Shown in pieces: positions 33,272 to 45,693 of a DNA stretch of 64,000 nucleotides; the first letter of the stretch is position 1; the number at the start of each line of letters is the position of its first letter. Source of the DNA: Trichuris trichiura (lineage: Eukaryota > Nematoda > Enoplea > Trichinellida > Trichuridae); the NCBI GenBank assembly GCA_037903355.1, contig JBAJFE010000010.1, forward strand, positions 496,001 through 560,000. Direction: 5' to 3'. Under the pieces are notes generated by a model. It saw only the letters and a program-made list of their open reading frames with translations, had not been told where the DNA came from and made no database searches. The position numbers and the translations under genes were made by a program.

Positions 33272-36200
33272 ATGTCTATACTTCATCATTGGGCAGCATG
33301 CCTTTGGCTACTATGCCTTTATTCGCTCCAACAAGTAAGAAGAAGTCGCTTTCTTCAGATGTGTGGAATAAAGAGTTATTCCTGTGCCATAGGAAGTCAC
33401 AAGCCAATGTGGTGAACCGGAAAAATATGGAGGACAATCAATCCAAGCTTACCTGGACAACAAGTCAGAGGTTCTTCCATGGACAGTGGCTATAAGAGGC
33501 AAATTTGGAAGTTTCAAATGCCTGGGAAGCATCATACCTGAAACTGATTTCAACGGCAGACATAGAAATTCATCAAAATTGATATTGACAGCTGGAAGTT
33601 GCTTCCGATAGTAAGATTATATCACTTTCAATGATTTATCTCACTTTGTTCATTTTTAGCGTGCTAAAAAAACGATGGGGAACACCCAGTAGTTACAAAG
33701 TGTTCGCCGGTTTAGACCGACTTCGTCTATTTTTAAATGAGGGCCAAAGCGGAGAACCGAAAGGCATTCGAATCATGCCATACAATAGAGTAAATGAAAA
33801 CATTTGGAATGGTATTGCTCTAGTCACTTTGAAGAAACCATTCGTCTTCAATAAGGAAGTTTCCCCAGTATGCGTGAAAGCTGCATATGCTATTCCGTCA
33901 GATACATCCAAGTGCTTCGTTTCTACCTATCATAACAGACGTTTGGATGAGGATATTGTAAGAATGGTGCCTGGTTCTCTATGCAATTTTGGCCATTTCC
34001 CGGAATTGGCTAAAACAAAAGGACTGTGTAGTCATCACGATAGAACTGAAACAGAAAAAGTACGCAGCCTAAGTATACTACCTTTTACAATGTATCTTAT
34101 TTTAAGTCACTTGGAGGACCATTGGTTTGTCTGCTGAAAGGAAAAGCATATCAATATGGTGTATATCTGTCTGAACTGATCACAAAAGGAGCATCCGCAT
34201 CCCAGAAGGAGTCTCTCCATTTCTATGGACATGTCGCAACGGTGCTCGATAGAAACCCAGCAAATGTGTACGGATTCATTGAGCTCGGCTTGAGCCAGAA
34301 ACCATCACCTACAAAAAAATCATCCAGTGCCTCTGAGGAGAAACCAGACCAAGGTTGCAAGCACCCACCAACAGTAAGTGAACGACATTATTCCGTCTCT
34401 GCGAACCGTTAAGAGCGAGTGAAAAAAGAAGCTTTACTTATTGTCCCCACTGAAAATATGATAACCTTTACTCTTCATTCCGTCTGCAACGGAAAAGGGG
34501 CATTTATAAACATGGAAAGTCCAAACCTGGTTGGGTGAACAGAAACATTCTACAAAAAAGAAACGGTTTCAGCGAACAGTAATGACAGTACTACTAAACC
34601 GTTCGCCCTCGTAGACAGAATATCAGATAATAGTCGTATCTGATGTGTTCCCTCTCTGATTGTTACAGGAATTGTGCAGGTGTAAACTTTTGTGAACAAA
34701 TATTTTACCATGTTGTCGTTAAAAAAGATACTATCCCAAACTGTAAAATTTATCGAGAGCAGTACGTAGGCCAATCAATAACAGACCGACAGAGACTACG
34801 AGATCGCTTTGATTGAATATAGTAAGAGGGTGAAACCAACAAGATCACCCTTCAAAAGCCAAATGTAAGCTGCGGAACAGTGACAGTGTTTGATTAACTG
34901 GATCAGATTTGACGCGCCATTCTTTATTTTAAACTTTTTTCTGTTGTCGATGCTGTTTGTAATCAGACTGTACAAATGTCTTACCAGTAAATGCAAGAAC
35001 ATATTGTTAGAGACAGTAGAGTACAATTTTTTCATACGTTTCAGAATCGCTCATAATCTGTGTTTGGAGATTATAAGGTGTATAAATGTTACAATTTTTC
35101 TCCGCAGCAAACATCATTATGAAATTTTCTGTGTGATTTTAACATACTGAGAGCGTAAGCTATCAAAGCGCATCAGCAGATGAACATTTTATGCGTTTCA
35201 CTTTGAAATGTTTCGAAATTAAATCTGCTTTATGCCATAATCAACAGCGCCTTCATACTCACATCGTTATTCCAAAGTAAGCTTGACACAAATGCTAGAA
35301 TGCCACACTTTATTGGAACGTCTAGACAGCGGCGGTCCATTGCTGTTTTTCTATGTTGCAGGACAATAAACCACCAAGACCTGGCAAGTTACCATGTCCT
35401 AAACCAACAAGACCCGCTCAACCTGCACCACCAGTCCAGGTAATGTACAACTGCTCAGATCGCTACATTCCATCCTCCTTATTATGCGCGTCCCTTCAAA
35501 CCTCTGTGCCATCCACTTGTACTACAACCGTCTAACACCAAAGCAATCCTGAGAAGCTCTTCTATCATCTAAACGTCGTACAGCCATACAAGCAACTGCC
35601 GTAGATTGCTGTGACAGTTCTGAGCGCGAGCCTTTGCATAATATGCTTCTGTCAACGTTAGCACAAAGAAAGGAGTAAACAATAGAACAGCAATTAAAGT
35701 AATGGAAGTGTGTACAGAAAGGAAACTTAATCACCTTGTTCATTGCTAGTACTTAACATCTGTTTCTTAAACAATGATTCCTTTCATATTCCTTGCATTG
35801 AAATGCTTTCATGTAAAACAATGCCATTTAAATTGGATCAGAGACTTTCTTCCAGCAGAGACCAGTGTACTGTGGTGACACAGACACCTTTGGAAGAACT
35901 GTTGAAAGTTACGTCACTGGAAACAATGCACAGGATATGTTCCCTTGGAACGTGATCATCACTTCACGAATAAAGGGATCAACAAAATGTATTGGAAGCT
36001 TGGTACATAGAGGCGGATATCAGCAGATTGCCAATACTTCTGATCTTATTATAACTGCAGCAGACTGCTTCAAGAAGTATGTTGGACACGTATACGATTT
36101 CAGTGCTAAACTTTGTAGTTATTTTGCTAAGGTACACACCAGCATCAGCCAAGTCGGAATACTGATATTTGCCAATTCTCCACGATTTTCCGCCAGAAAA

Positions 36201-38766
36201 GACGTGGAATAAAAGTTAAAATAGCTGATGTTAACCTGTACGGTTTGCCATGGGGAAACAATGAAACACTTAGAGGCATTGCTATTCTGAAACTTGAAAG
36301 GCCTTTATCGAGAGTAGATAATGTAGTACCTGTTTGCTTGGCAGAAAGAGATTCGGTACCTCCACCTTCTGCTTCGTGCTATGTAACTTATTATGATAAA
36401 CGAGAACACCGTATGGATGAAGAAATTGTAATGATAACTAGAAAGCCTCGTTGCTTGGCAGCAAACTCAAAAGCACCTCAATACCGCGGTGTTTGCGCTA
36501 TGGAAGAAAAGAAAAGGCAATACATTGTAAGTCGAATTTTTTTGTTTAATCAAAACGTATTTATACGCAATACAATTTAGCAACTCGGAGCCCCAATGGT
36601 TTGTCTCGTAAATGGTCGGGTTTACCTATACGGTGTTTATCTGAATCAGTTGTCGCTGAAGATAAACAATAACGTCAAGCAGAACTTGGGATTCTACGGC
36701 GAAATCAACGTAGCACATGACGTGTTTTCTGGCAAAAAAGTTCAAACTCTTTCTGAAAATGTTGATCGTCAACCAGGAGTCAAACCACATAAACCAATTC
36801 ATGCATCATCTTCTTCATCATCGTCTTCATCCGCTTCACGGGAAAAGCGTAGACGGCGAACCAGAATAATTTCTGAAGTATACATTCCCATTCCTACAAA
36901 CTGCCGACAATTAGTAGACCTGAACAGAAAAGAAGCAAGTCTTCATCGTCGTCGTCGTCATCGTCATTAGATTCGTCTTCTAAACATATAACTGTTTCTC
37001 ATGAAACCAAAGATAGTTCAAAATCAGCAGAAGAAACAGACGACTCCACTGCCGTAATAAGACTGAACGTTAAACTTATAAAGACTCGTTTGGCTGCTTC
37101 GTTAGGTTTCAACAAGACAAAACGGCCACATCATTCAGGAAGTTCAAGTTCAAGCCTTGGCGAAGAAATAATACCGCATCCATTACCTGATAGGCACTGG
37201 AACACGGTTCCAAAATCAGCAGAAGAAACAGAGGACTCCACTCGCGTAATAAGACTGAACGTTAAACTTGTAAAGACTCGTTTGGCTGCTTTGTTACGTT
37301 TCAATAAGACAAAACGGCCACACCATTCAGGAAGTTCAAGTTCAAGCCTTGGCGAAGAAATAATACCGTATCCAGTACCTGACAGGCCTAAAGGGCCTGT
37401 CATCTGTCCAACACCCGGACAAAGACCCGTTAAACCAACTCCTGATTCGTCGAATGGAGTTTTAATCTGCCCTACACATGATAACGCTATACAAATTGTT
37501 CCTCTGCCAACTCCTCTACCGACAGCGGAATATCCAAGTTCTTCACTGGAAGCTGTTAACATGGTAATCTTACCATCACTGCCAAAGTATGACCTGTCCG
37601 ATCAGACAATCGCGGTAAATGTTTACATGTTGATTCCAAATACGGTTTACTACTTGTTGGATAAATTTAGGATCACGAACATATATTAGTGCGAGACAAC
37701 ATTGTTGGTGAAAGCGCAATTGCAAAAGGCCGTACTGCAAGCTGTGATATCATTGGTATCGGTAACAGTATGCATAGCCTCCTTCCGGGAAAATCAAGTG
37801 GAGAAATAATCGGTAATGAAATTGACAGTAGGATTCCTGATGTAACTGAAGCACTGCAAACTGTACCATGTACGAGAGGAAATTCAACTGAACATCATCA
37901 GTATGATCATTTGCCTGGTGCATCTGGTGTACACATCTTTATCGTTTCTGGATCGTTCATTGAACCACTTTGCACTGGAACATTGTATGCAAAACGTGGA
38001 GAAGAGTATTCGGATGAAGTAGTGACATCATCTAGATGTGTTCCACCTACGTAAGTGAACGCCTCTTCAGGTAGGCGGTCGTCAGAAATACGTAATTATA
38101 ATTTTAGGGGTAATAATAAGTATCAGGTATATATTGGATCATTGTTGCCACGAAAAATGGCAGTTGATCAACTGAACAGGACATTAATAGAAGTAGGAAA
38201 CGTTTACGCACGTCCTTTCTATGAAGGATATGATGAATTGAAAGACATTGGAATGACTATGCTCAAATTGAAACATAGAGTGAAAGTTATAAATGGTGTT
38301 CAACCATTCCCATTACCATATTCAGGTACAGGTGCTTCATCGAGGATGCAATGTTATATTTCTGGTGTTTGTCAACATGGTATGCCGGTGAGAGTACAAT
38401 ATCAGTTGCTCACACCAACGGAGTGTAAGCAACATCTTGGTAAAAAATTCTTGCCTAGCGTCATGTACTGTGGAGTTGGTCAGAAGAACGTTTTGCAATA
38501 TGTGAGTTTATCATTAGGAATCTTTTCAATGATCTTTACTGGTGCACACTTTTTAGCCTATTGGTTCACCTTTGGTTTGTCAGTCTTCCGGAAATTGGGT
38601 ACAATTTGGTATTTATGATCACTCATTTCCTACACGTCGTTCTTACGCGGCTGGCGAAAGTGAAAACGAAATAATACCAGACGATGTAGCACTTTTCGTT
38701 AAATTGGAAGGCGACAATGTCGGTCAAGTGCAGAACGCGGACACTATAAGTAACGATATCGTTTAG
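33272..38766 (+). pseudogene. Triple S1-like pseudoprotease, copy B (disrupted)
   Basis: Same 11-exon structure as copy A: 33272-33334, 33393-33610, 33660-34059, 34107-34373, 35362-35439, 35856-36076, 36132-36526, 36581-37614, 37671-38050, 38108-38501, 38557-38766. Nearly identical to A, including introns. Exon 7 lacks one base near 36160 (CGGAATACTG against CGGAATTACTG) and one near 36190, leaving it 2 nt short and out of frame. Exon 8 lacks one base near 36900 and carries an in-frame 192-bp tandem duplication. Domain 1 and the first part of domain 2 would still be read, giving a truncated secreted product if expressed. The triad replacements (Ser/Gly/Leu, Asp/Gly/Leu, Arg/Gly/Ile) are as in A. 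The indels could be base-calling errors; if so, B is a second working copy. Confidence 0.82.
37021..37404 (+). repeat. 192-bp tandem duplication in Ser-rich exon 8 of copy B
   Basis: Two units, 37021-37212 and 37213-37404, each starting AAATCAGCAGAAGAAACAGA and ending in the region after the Ser run (GGAAGTTCAAGTTCAAGCC). Copies A and C have one unit. 192 is a multiple of three, so the duplication alone keeps the frame. The units already differ at several sites; the second matches A better. Confidence 0.9.
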
Positions 38767-38808
38767 ACAACTTTGTTATTCATATCTTATACTTGCGTAT
38801 TATGGTCT

Positions 38809-38814
38809 AATAAA
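38809..38814 (+). promoter_or_regulatory. Poly(A) signal of copy B
   Basis: AATAAA in GTCTAATAAATGC, about 43 nt after the stop, at the same place as in copy A. Confidence 0.65.
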
Positions 38815-39529
38815 TGCTTTTATGAAGTGTACGCAAAGTTTTGTTCTGAGCACTTGCGTCTGGCTAATGCGAAGTTTGAAATCATGACAACAGCTGAAAA
38901 GTGAAAAGTCATGTGTTCTTTGCAATTTCCTTCCGGTTGGAATGTTTTGCGATGGGTGTCGGGTAACAGGTAGTTAGCTTCGTTTTTGTGGTTTTCTAAA
39001 GTTCTTTATGTTGTCTTGTGATTGTCCATATTCATACTCAACAACGGTTTGTTAATAAGTGTTTTAATACGCTAAATGTGTTCATGATTACCTATTGCTT
39101 AGCGTTGTGTATCATGGACATTTCACTTTCTTGGAAACTATTATTTTGGGCATCATTGTTAGCAGCTCCACATTTGCACTTTTTCCAAGAGTTGACTGAT
39201 GAAGCTTCATGTGTCTGCTTTTTTTCATTTGAGATTCTGTTAGTAGTCAATATAGGGAAGTGATGAAGCCTTCATAATTTGAAACGAACTTTAGCACAAT
39301 GCAGTTACATTTCTAAACGAAATGTTTCGTTGCTGCAATAGCGTTTAATTTTGTTGCTGGCATGATACAGTCTTGTTTCCCAGAGGAGTTGCGCACTGAT
39401 TAGCCGTTTTGAATTCTGCTCACTAAGCACTGGTGTTTCCCTCAGAAAGCTTGGTTTACTTTGCAGGTAATGATGGAGAGACAAAATTGTTGTCGCAGAG
39501 GTGGGTAAAGATGTCGCATTGTACTGAAC

Positions 39530-39775
39530 ACTTGTTGGAACATGTGGCAGTGCCAGCAGGAGAATGAATCCCGCAGGGCACAGAGCGAGGACCATCAGCA
39601 TGAAGACTGCTCTGAACAGTCAAATCCGTGTAGCCCAATCGCGGTTGCACCTTAATGGGTGCAATGACCAGCGTCTGTAGCGATACTGACCGCGGCATGT
39701 GGTCCCTCAAATGAGAACCGATGACAAGGTCGCGCCAAAGTGAACTCAGGAACCCCGCCATTGGGGTCATGATGC
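39530..39775 (-). pseudogene. Conserved membrane-anchor exon remnant (right copy)
   Basis: Inverse counterpart of 18065-18330. It reads MTPMAGFLSSLWRDLVIG, then RDHMPRSVS, and breaks by a frameshift before the hydrophobic ALCPAGFILLLALPH segment, which is in another frame. Shared frame and composition in both arms suggest an ancestral coding exon for a type II membrane protein, now decayed. No family recognised. Confidence 0.33.
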
Positions 39776-39995
39776 CTTATACAAAGAGGTATTATTTTTC
39801 CCAATCCGACTCTTTCCTTTATCCTATGCTTGCTTACATCAGTAAACAGTTCAGTGAATCGAGGCCTTCGTTCTTGGCGCTAGTGTTCTCCTACAGAACA
39901 CCTTTGACAGCCACTACCCTTCAACGCTGAAGAAGACAGATCTGTTCGCTTAAGCGTCAAGCACATTTTTGATGCTTCAGCAGCCCCTAGCTAAA

Positions 39996-42900
39996 TGAGG
40001 CATTGCTTATCTAACTTTTCCCCGGTAGTCCCGACATGCTCTCTGTCTCTTACACTCAGTCATTACCGGTCATACATCGCTGCTCTCGGACAGTGAAGGA
40101 TCGTGCAAAAAAATTTAGTCTTTGGTGAGCCGAATGGTTGGCGCTGCGAAACCGTAGTCGTTTCTTAAGAATGCCTTGGACATCGAGTCATCTGTACCGC
40201 TTGTCGCCATGAAATCCTGGCGTACGCATTATCGCCTGTTACTGTACCGTTAGGACAAGAAATTTGTGGCGATACTACCTGAACAGAGACGTCCTTGCCT
40301 GGCTGCAGCAATGCTGAAAAGTGCTTAGAATGCGATTGAATGTTCAAGTTGAACGACGAATGGTCGTATGAGCTGAAAGTAGAAGAGACGGAAATAAAAT
40401 TGGACAGGCAGTTGGACCACGAGCAGAAGGTGGAAGAAATAGAGAAAGCCGTGAAGACTTTTCGACAGTCCGGCTGAACGATGCGTCGTCGGTCGTGCCG
40501 CAAATAGACGATGATACTCGAGTTGCAGACGAAAATCTGGCTTGACAACTTCGCTGGGAAATGGAAACCTTCAGAACGTAAAGCAAAAAACGCTGAAAAG
40601 CGGCCACAAAAGACGAACTAGTAGAACAGATCGTCGAATCAGGAACCAGGAAGTAGGGTTTGAAGTTCTGCTGTCAAGGTGCACAGGCCAACCGCAACTT
40701 CCAAACAACTGTCTCCTAAGTTAATTCCAGCTGTGAGCATTGCTACGTCGCCTTGGAAAGAGCTCGGTTTACAAAGCAGGCTAGAAAGATGTTAATAATT
40801 GCCTGTCGTCAGGTTACGCGCATGAACTTACAGGTGAAGATGAACTCAACAATCAGGAGCAATACTTTTTACCACACCACAGCGTGAGAAAGAAATCCCC
40901 GGCTACCCAAAAGTTAAGAATTGCTTTTTACTTATCCGCGTCGTACGATGGTCGAAGCCTGAACAACGCATTGATGACAAAACCAGCTGTGCAAAATGAG
41001 CTTCCTGTAATCTTACTTAAGTTCAACGAAGGAGAAGCCACCTTCGCAGCTGACATCGAGAGGACGTTCAGATGGACACGATTACGGATTAAAGATACCA
41101 GTTATCATAAATTCTTCTGGAAAAATAAAGGCGCAGGGAAAACAAAAGTTTTCTAAATGAATAAGGTGACCTTCAGGGGAACATGTTCCGCTTTAATCAC
41201 AAGCGGCACTCTTATGCGTATTGCTCATGAATATGGACAAAGAAGGCAAAGAAAAAGCGGTGAAAGCGGCGCGGAGCAGCCTTCGCACGGGCGACCGTGA
41301 CGATAGTGCTGAGACGATGTCAGAAACTAGCGCTCGTAGCCGCGAAGTGCGAGACATGCTAAAGAAAAGTGACTTTTAGCAGATAAAATGGATTTCAAAC
41401 AGCAAAGAACCAATGGAAGCTTTCAACGACGAGTCAACACCACCGCAGTCTGGAGAGTTGTATAACCCTGGAGAGGATACGTTCGACGCCAAGGTATTGA
41501 GAGTACGTTGGAGACTGCTCGACGATACGATTGTGTTCGAAGTCAGTCTTGGGAAAGTGATCTTCGCTCTCCATGGGTTGTTAAGCAAAATGGCAAAAAC
41601 ACCGACACCCATTTGAACTATTATCTCCCATCAATTCTCAAGCCAAAATAATGCACCGTAATTTGGGATTGCTCAGGTTGAATTGGGAAGACGAAATCCC
41701 TGCGGACCAAAGAAAATGGTGCCAGCAGTGGTTAGAACGGTTGGACGACTTAAAACTGTTGCCTATTTTGCGTTGTCTTTTTGCACGAGTAAAAGACGCA
41801 ACTTCTTCAGAATTACATTCTGCGATGCGTCACAAGAAGCTTTTGCGACGTCCGTCTGCCTCAGGAATATCTGGAGCAGTTTCTCAAAGGGGGCTGTCAG
41901 TGATTCTGAGGGGACGGTAAAGACAAAGGGGCATTTGACAGGGAACGCTGGCGCAGCCAGGGGTCGTTAAGGCCTTCTGGGAGCAATCCACAACTGGATC
42001 TTCCAGCTGACTGCTGCTGCTCTAAAGACTTGAGACTCACTGATTTAGTGTAGCTCGGTATCTGTCAGAAGAACGTAGGCTAGAACTCTACAAATGAACT
42101 GCGCCGGTTGAAACGCAAGGTGAGTGCACATACCGTGGACCTCTTCAAAGACATAGCTTAGCTCTCGCTTCTGCTTAGCTGGCTTGCTTACACGCTCGGT
42201 AAACTCTCCTGCTTTGTAGTGAGATGTGTGTTAACATCAATACAGAGCTCTTAACCGAACCTTGAATGCTGTGTATGTAAATTTATTACAGTCCCTATCC
42301 ACGGAAGACTTTTTACTGGTATTACAACGCTTTATCTAACTTTATGGAAAACCGACGTTGATATACTTAGACGCCGGACGGATCTGAGCAGGATCTAAAA
42401 CATGATCTGCAAATACTCAAGAATGATCCCGCAATGGAGAACTTTCCAGGTAATAAAGGGATTCGTTAAAAATGCGGCACATTTCAGGGGTCTATGAAAG
42501 CTTCTTCGAGAAAAGGGTGTTAAGCCGCATGCCGGTTTCAAGCAATCTTATTCACTTTTGCGGACTGAGGTTCTTCATATACTCCTGTTTGAAAAGGTTG
42601 GATTGCTAAATCCAGGACTGATTACATACGTAAGTTCCGACCCTCAGGATTTCTCACCGCTAACTCCTAACGCTATCATGAAACCATCCGTCAATTGTTT
42701 ATGTTTCGGTATAAAACTTCAATTATCCTTCGATGCGTCAACGGTACAATGAAATCGAACCTTTGTCAACGCTTTTCTGGGAACTGTAGAAGTATTACTT
42801 GCTTACATTATTTCAAAGAACTAAATAGTAGGTTCAGAAGAGAAATCTTTCGGTTGAAGACTACATTCTCCTAGTAAAAGCTAACACTTCCAAGAGCCAA

Positions 42901-43240
42901 TGGGTGGCCGAACGAATGGAAACTGTTTTCAGGACCTGATGATTTTGTTCGAGTAGTAAAGGTTGCAACAAAAACTGGAGCCTACATCCGGCAAATGCAT
43001 CGTCTTTGCTCATGATTCGAGAGCGACTCCCTGCATCTAGCAAGGACTACGTCGAGGGGAGGGCCAGGGATGTTCCAGCGGAATGTGAAGATGCGCGTTG
43101 TACTGAATGTTTGTTCGAACAATATTGACAGTCTCGAAGCTGAAGAAGATGAAATTGTTCGCCTAAGCATCGAGAGCATTTCTGACGTGTCACCAAATTC
43201 CCTCCAAGTGAGACATCGCTTATCTAACTTTTGCGCTGTA
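39996..43240 (+). mobile_element. Decayed BEL/Pao LTR retrotransposon
   Basis: Pol fragments lie in the correct order across several frames. From about 40855 the sequence reads YFLPHHSV, then KLRIAF..SASYDGRSLNNAL and ATFAADIERTF (reverse transcriptase start). At about 41300-41415 come REVRDMLKKSDF and KWISNSKE. At 41440-41960 comes the Pao domain (VLRVRW, LNWEDEIP, FCDASQEAF in a neighbouring frame). At about 42600-42700 a late integrase-region block reads YVSSDPQDFSPLTPN. Stops and frameshifts are frequent. A short direct match, TGAGGCATTGCTTATCTAAC at 39996 and TGAGACATCGCTTATCTAAC at 43209, may be what is left of the LTRs; the ends are therefore approximate. Confidence 0.85.
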
Positions 43241-43319
43241 ACTCCTAATTACTCGTTCCCGACTAGACTTAGCCGCTATTGCTCATACGCTGTTCCTATC
43301 GAACAGTAGGCGATTTCGC

Positions 43320-44513
43320 AGAAATAGATCTCTTTTCTCTCAGTAAAAGGTTGCTGGCTGCGCCTCTTTAGCTACTTTGTTGGCTACTGCCAACGAAAAG
43401 TGCTCGTGTTTTTAAATAAATTTATCGAAGTAGTGAGTTCAGTTTGAACTTAATATCGATTTACAGTCCTGAATGCAAATTAAGTTGACCTTAAAGTGGA
43501 ATTGTTTTGAAACTGTTTCATTTTAAGGTTGTGCCCAGTTAATGTAGGACATAAAAAATTGGGAAAAGAAGCACGCAGACATTAAGCTTAGCATGAGGCG
43601 AACTACGCCTACTGTCTGAACACTTTTATGCGCGGCACTGGAAAATGGTGTCAGCTATTGTAGGAAACTGAAACTTCTTCATTAAGAATCGTCATTGGCT
43701 GTGTTTAAAAATGTCCCACCTAACAGTTTCACAGAGCTCGTCATTTTACTGGATATCAATGTGTTGGGTAAATAAACTGATCGTTCATCCAACATATTGG
43801 ACTTCGCTTGCTGAGCATGACCACTTCTTTTGAAAACAGTAACTCTTCAGTTAACTGCTTTTGTTTTATTAATCTAACTCGCACGTAGACTAACAGTAGA
43901 GCTTCATCTCCTCGCTGAGTAGATTGACCGAGCTTTACAGAAGGTTTTGTACTTTTTCTCCAGTGTTCCAATTACAGTTTCTTCCGTATCGCCTATCTGT
44001 CTTCGACCAGTCTTATGACTGAGCAGAATATTTCCCATTATTTCAGTCGCTGCCCTGTGCAATAGATGCCTAAAAGTTCACACTTCTCTGATCGTATGCT
44101 CCATTTTAAACTTTACTGTCATCGAAAAAATAATGTAGTAAGCAAGCAAAAAGTCAGTATATAGCCTTGATGTGTAAGCAAACTAATTCCATGCGATGTA
44201 AACCTTTCCGAAGCCTTCAAAACGTTTCAAAGCAGGTGAAATCTTTTCCTGCTTTGTAGGGATGTTTCATTAAAGTGCATCACTAATCTTGATGGCGTTA
44301 CAGCTTCGTTGAAAACACTATGACAAACATGTGAATAGTTGCTCATCATCAGGCGAAACAGTGCACCCATACTTCGGCTACTTCGAGCAGTACTGCATTC
44401 ATTTTCTGCTTGTGCCGCCGCAAAACTTGTCTAAACAAATGCCTTTTAATCAGCGAAAGATAAAAGGAAAGTGCCAACATAACCGTTTGCAGATTCCTGC
44501 TATACATTGTAAG
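43320..44513. other. Intergenic, no supported gene
   Basis: No recognisable gene, RNA or repeat with clear ends. Confidence 0.5.
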
Positions 44514-45693
44514 TTACTGCGTATAATAACACCCACCCTTCCTCGCGGGAGGTTCAGTTCCCCGGAGGCACGTTCTAATCAACAGATTTACCTCAAACGA
44601 CCAATCAGCTGAACTGAAGAGGACATACAATAGCCGATACGTTGAAATGCCCAAAAAAAAATTGCTGCCCATGCTAGTTTTTACATTTGATTTTCAGCCT
44701 TTTGGTTGAAAGGATAAATATTTACTCTTCATCCTAGTTAATATAAATGCCTAGACATGCTAAGTAATATGCGGAAGCATCTCCTGTATTCTTAAGTTAT
44801 GGCGGATATGAGATATCCTATCCTACCTGCTAAGTACTTCGATAAATTCACCATTATCACTTCTTTGGAAGCTGCAGGCTTTTCTGCTAGTAGGAACGTT
44901 GTATTATCCACAAACATGAACAATGTCCTGCTAAAAATGGGTGCTGATCATTTGAAGTTGTCTTGGTTCAACATCAGGGCGAAACCTCTGCAGCTTCCCA
45001 TTTCCAATTGCTACATGATTCTACATAAGCTATGAGAAACCAACTCTATTGAATAGTTTTATTCAATACCTACGAAAACCTTGGTACGTGAAGCGCAAAT
45101 GAACATACTGAAAGTTCATTAACACAGCGCATGTGGCAGGGAACATTCATAGAACAGGAGACAAAACGATTAAGCTATACCTCGTATCTTACGTAGAATC
45201 ATCTAGCAATTGGAAATGGGAAGCTGCAGAGTTTTCACCCTGATGATGAACCAAGACAACTTCAAAAGATCAGCATCCATTTTCAGCAGGACGTTGTTCA
45301 CGTTATAAATAATGCAACATTCCTACTAGCAAAAAAGGTTGCCGCTACCAAGGAAGTGATAATAGTGAATTTATTGAAATACTTAGCAAGTAAGGTGAAA
45401 TATCACGTGTCCGCTATAACTTGAGAATACAAGAGATGTTTCCGCATATTATTTGGCATGTTTAGGCATAAGAAGCAGAATGAAGATCAAGTAAGGATTT
45501 ATCCTTTTAAGCAAAAAGCTGAAAATTAACTATAAAACCAGCATAGGCAACAACTTTTCTGGGCATTTCAACGTCTTGTCTATTGTACATCTTCTTCAGT
45601 TCACAGTCGGTTCAGGTAAACCCGCTGATTAGAACGTGCTTTCGTAGAACTATACTACCAGCGGGGGAAGGGTAGGTTTATTATACGCAGTAA
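44514..45693. repeat. 1.18-kb foldback (long inverted repeat) element
   Basis: Arms 44514-45035 and about 45180-45693 are inverse copies over more than 500 bp (for example CAGCTTCCCATTTCCAATTG and CAATTGGAAATGGGAAGCTG). The spacer is about 145 bp and itself contains small palindromes (ATTGAATAGTTTTATTCAAT). Outermost bases are TTACTGCGTATAATAA and TTATTATACGCAGTAA. No coding capacity. Likely a foldback-type nonautonomous DNA element; the arms have drifted, so insertion is not recent. Confidence 0.85.

Larger units (their letters stand above)
33205..39905. repeat. Right arm of large inverted duplication
   Basis: Inverse of 17955-25850. The breakpoint at about 33205 is just upstream of the TATA box, so copy B keeps the core promoter but not the upstream flank of A and C. 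Beyond the gene the match to the left arm weakens steadily out to about 39905. Confidence 0.93.

Noticed and set aside
17955..39905. Inverted duplication as a pure assembly mirror artefact
   Set aside because: The outer arms differ by many substitutions and a 1.2-kb indel, and the inner ends have different flanks; an artefact would be uniform.
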